Origin: JBKXSZ01 sp047017005
GTDB taxonomy: Bacteria; Bacillota; Clostridia; TANB77; CAG-508
DNA: 64,000 nt
Assembly (NCBI GenBank): GCA_047017005.1
Contig: JBKXSZ010000005.1
Coordinates: 1 to 64,000, forward strand
Reading direction: 5' to 3'
A program made the translations under genes and the position numbers. Below are positions 61,612 to 64,000 of the stretch, in pieces (within the stretch, counting starts at the first letter, position 1; each line of letters begins with the position of its first letter). The notes beneath the pieces are model-generated. The model ran no database searches. It saw nothing but the letters and a program-made list of their open reading frames with translations, and was not told where the DNA came from.

Positions 61612-61653
61612 TTTTTATAAAACAATATATTGTTTATTTTATAAAACAAAAAG
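61612..61653 (+). promoter_or_regulatory. Large imperfect palindrome upstream of agrB
   Basis: AAACAATATATTGTTT is a perfect 16-bp palindrome at 61620-61635, flanked by TTTTATAA on the left and TTTTATAAAA on the right. It lies about 75 bases upstream of agrB and could be an operator. Confidence 0.4.
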
Positions 61654-61729
61654 AACATTTCACAAATAAAATAAAAACTGTGTCGAAAAAGAAATAAAAT
61701 AATACCAGAAAGAAACAGAGGAGAGCAAA

Positions 61730-62371
61730 ATGATTGATAAAATTTGTGAAATGCTTACTCAAAGAATAAAAAAAGAAATGCCAGAAATGACAAAAGAAAG
61801 AGAAGAAGCAATTTACTTTGGATTGCAAAATATTATAGGAGAATTTCCCAAAATATTCGTTCTATTTCTAATAGCATTTATATTAAAAATAGGATGGCTT
61901 ACAATATTTTTCTTCTTTGCTATATTACCATACAGAACTTTTTCTGGAGGATTTCATTTAAAGACACATATAGGATGCATTATAGGAACCAGTGTTTTCT
62001 TCTGCGGGAATGTATTACTTAGCAAATATCTAATCTTCCCAACACAAATAACATATATAATAGCAGTAGGAATATGGATTTTTAGTATGATAATGATAAG
62101 ATTATACGCACCAGCGGATACAGAAAATATACCGATTATTAGTAAAAAGCAAAGGAAAAAACAACAAATCTTATCTTATATAACAATGACATTAACAATT
62201 TTAGCTGGAATATTAGTTCAAAATTCAGTTATCACAAATATTTTAGTATACGGGGTATTACTTCAAAGTTTATCTATTTCTAGAATAGCTTATAAAATAA
62301 CGAATAATAAATATGGATATGAAGAGTATGCAAAACTAGAATTAGAAAATGCAACTAATTACAATGGTTAA
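61730..62371 (+). CDS. agrB: AgrB-like peptide-processing membrane protease
   Basis: A 213-residue membrane protein with the AgrB core 'ILPYRTFSGGFHLKTHIGCIIG', holding the catalytic His and Cys, and five to six membrane helices. AgrB cuts the AgrD precursor and forms its thiolactone ring, then exports it. AGGAGAGC precedes the ATG. The agrD gene follows 70 bases downstream, and a kinase gene lies convergent beyond a remnant IS200. Confidence 0.93.
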   Translation: MIDKICEMLTQRIKKEMPEMTKEREEAIYFGLQNIIGEFPKIFVLFLIAFILKIGWLTIFFFFAILPYRTFSGGFHLKTHIGCIIGTSVFFCGNVLLSKYLIFPTQITYIIAVGIWIFSMIMIRLYAPADTENIPIISKKQRKKQQILSYITMTLTILAGILVQNSVITNILVYGVLLQSLSISRIAYKITNNKYGYEEYAKLELENATNYNG

Positions 62372-62441
62372 TAATTAAGATGCATACCGGTGGTATCTTA
62401 TTATTATATATTATATATTATTTATGAAAGTGGGGATTTAT

Positions 62442-62558
62442 ATGTTAAAATTCTTAGCAAAAGTAGCAGAAAAATATGCAAAAGCATCAAATACAGCATG
62501 CTTCATGCTAATTTTTCATCAACCAAAGATGCCAGCATCTTTAATCAAAAAAGACTAA
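62442..62558 (+). CDS. agrD: AgrD-like cyclic peptide pheromone precursor
   Basis: A 38-residue precursor: amphipathic leader 'MLKFLAKVAEKYAKASNTA', the conserved Cys20 with a hydrophobic block 'CFMLIF', and the acidic-type recognition tail 'HQPKMPASL'. By alignment with clostridial AgrD, ring formation would involve Cys20 and about five residues. GTGGGGA precedes the ATG. It is too short for long-ORF detection. A strong terminator follows. Confidence 0.9.
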   Translation: MLKFLAKVAEKYAKASNTACFMLIFHQPKMPASLIKKD

Positions 62559-62617
62559 TTTACAATAATGTTGATTGAAAAAATATAAAGATATAAATAA
62601 ATTTTCTTAAAGCGACA

Positions 62618-62650
62618 AAAATAACCTTGATTTAATCAAGGTTATTTTAT
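62618..62650 (+). terminator. Terminator after agrD
   Basis: AATAACCTTGA and TCAAGGTTATT pair around TTTAA, followed by T4. Confidence 0.85.
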
Positions 62651-62718
62651 TACACTTTAGCCGTGTGAAACGTAATGAAGCAAAAACCACGCGATATGTG
62701 CGTGAGATTAAATGCTTT

Positions 62719-62855
62719 ATGGCAAATGGTTTATCACATACAAAATGGTTGTGCAAGTATCACATATTCCAAAATATAGGAGAAAGATAATATCATAAAT
62801 TAAGAGCAGATATTCAAGGATATATACAAGATTTATGTAGATGGAAAGGAGCTGT
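62719..62855 (+). pseudogene. IS200/IS605 TnpA remnant
   Basis: The translation 'MANGLSHTKWLCKYHIFQNIGER', then stop, then 'YHKLRADIQGYIQDLCRWKGAVML' matches the start of IS200-type TnpA ('SHTKWNCKYHIVF...LCEWKG'). An internal TAA and a truncated end show decay. Short palindromes at 62860-62882 and 62886-62910 look like the hairpin end of such an element. It sits in the 359-base gap between agrD and the kinase gene. Confidence 0.75.
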
Positions 62856-62885
62856 AATGTTATATGCCCTTATAGGGCATGTTAA

Positions 62886-62910
62886 AACCACCCGTTTCAT
62901 GGGGTGGTTA
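62886..62910. terminator. Hairpin between IS200 remnant and the kinase gene
   Basis: AACCACCC and GGGGTGGTT pair around GTTTCAT. It is either the subterminal hairpin of the old IS200 or a terminator for the minus-strand kinase. Confidence 0.5.
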
Positions 62911-62917
62911 TTGATTA

Positions 62918-64000
62918 CTATCTATAAATTTCTAATTGTTGAATAAAAAAGTTTTCATTTTTGGTAGTATATAAATTTAAGTTATTGTTTTTCTTTAGAA
63001 TTTGTCGAACTTCCCATAATCCAAGTCCTGTATTGCCTTTTTCTTTTTTGCTTGTATAAGCCTTTTCAAAAATCTTTTCTGTATCTACATTTTTATCTTT
63101 ATATGTATTTTCTACAATTACTAGTTGCCTAGAAGTATGGAAGTCATTACGCATTACAATATTTACTTTTTTATCTTCACATTCACTAGCGGCTTCGATT
63201 GCATTATCTAATAAAATACCTAAAATTCTAGTAAATTCATAAATTTTCATATTAATAGCATTTAAATCTAGAAAAACTTCAATATTAATTTCTATTCCAA
63301 GTTCATTTGCTTTGTTATATTTAGCACCTAAAATACTATATACAGCAGGATTGTTAATACAACTTGGATTTAAGGCAGCTAAATTATTCACTTTTTGGCA
63401 GTCTACTTGTAATTGAGAATAATATTGTTTTAAGCCTTCCATATCATTACTACCAACATATCCGTCCTATTGCTTGTACAATATTGTTAAAGTCGTGTTT
63501 AAATCCTCTTACTTTGTCATGTAGCATAGAGAGATTTTTATTATATAGTTCTGCATTTTCTAACTCTTGTATAGTGTCATGAAGTTTTAATACATGAAGA
63601 ATACTATAGATACTGATAATAAAATATCCTAAAAGTACTAAGATACTGAGAAGAATTATTATAGTAGGAACATGACCTATACAAAAATAACTTGAAAAAG
63701 ATTGCAAGGCAACCGCTATCATTCCAAAACTAGCTGTAAAAATTAGGTTGCTTTTCGTTTTTTTATCATTATTTAATTCTTCTAATAATTCAACTGAAAT
63801 TTTAAAATGACGGAAGATTAAATAGATACCATAGATTGTAGCATATACTAATAACATAGTAAGAATCCTATAAAGAGGTATAACAGCTATTTCTTGAAAA
63901 CTTAGTCCTGAAGTGATATTTATTATACAAATAGCTATGTTTTCACAAATAGAACCAAAGAATAATGGAAATACTAATGTGAGAATAGACTTTAATAGAC
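62918..64000 (-). CDS. AgrC-like sensor kinase, split by a +1 shift at CGG, N-terminus cut by window edge
   Basis: The frame is open from the window edge, so the start lies beyond 64000. N-terminal membrane helices are followed by the phosphoacceptor 'RGFKHDFNNIVQAIGGYV' (His as in AgrC) and, after the shift, 'MEGLKQYYSQL', the N box 'GILLDNAIEAASE' and G box 'GLGLWEVRQIL'. The zero frame reads CGG at 63462-63464, then 'ICW' and stop. Skipping the C gives Gly-Gly-Tyr. It senses the AgrD peptide in agr systems; AgrC is usually co-directional with agrBD, while here it is convergent. No other in-frame CGG. Confidence 0.88.
63462..63464 (-). other. CGG +1 frameshift site in the agrC-like gene
   Basis: On the minus strand the reading is GGA-CGG-ATA-TGT. 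Skipping the C gives GGA-GGA-TAT-GTT (Gly-Gly-Tyr-Val) and restores the kinase. Confidence 0.75.

Overview
The window reads as a low-GC, endospore-forming anaerobic Clostridia chromosome under the standard genetic code. Evidence for spores: spoVAC/AD/AE, yabG, yunB, a DUF3794-LysM spore protein, bofA, a Spo0E-like phosphatase, a SpoVB-like flippase, spore photoproduct lyase and a 3' fragment of spoIIID. I saw no rRNA or tRNA genes. All codon and motif scans were by eye.

Layout. 1-5.4 kb is the right end of an integrated element: small DNA-binding proteins, a type III toxin-antitoxin locus with a tandem-repeat pseudoknot RNA, and a large serine recombinase whose gene ends at the junction with the C-terminal half of spoIIID. 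5.6-9.9 kb holds veg, yabG, a zinc-ribbon gene, the DUF3794-LysM gene and yunB. 10-15.6 kb holds tspO, rpsI-rplM, infC-rpmI-rplT, spoVA and dodecin. 15.8-21.7 kb holds class III fructose-bisphosphatase, a NatAB-like ABC exporter and rsmB. 21.9-32.5 kb is a complete type IV pilus operon with two or three pilin-like proteins, one carrying a formylglycine-enzyme/C-lectin-like adhesin domain. 32.6-44.9 kb holds a ROK kinase, an ISLre2 element, rnj, spo0E-like, gltX, DUF951, engB, an IS1182-like element and two unrecognised genes with a shared promoter. 45-64 kb holds a T-box-controlled DUF1653-serS pair, yaaL-bofA, splB, a spoVB-like gene, three small genes with related promoters, glmS with its ribozyme, uvrC, ispH, a methyltransferase, rluD and an agr quorum-sensing locus.

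Main finding. Four genes (yabG, DUF3794-LysM, bofA, agrC-like kinase) are each split by one +1 frameshift. At every break the zero frame has a CGG codon, and skipping its C restores a Gly codon (GGA or GGT) and the full family-length protein. I found no other in-frame CGG in the housekeeping genes. Nine more in-frame CGG codons lie in only five unrecognised genes (40396, 43783, 52592, 53028, 53284), where the zero frame is the open one and a +1 shift would hit a stop within 4 to about 35 codons. This suggests that CGG is a recoding or +1 shift codon in this organism, with sporulation and quorum-sensing genes among its targets. A systematic sequencing insertion error must be excluded first.
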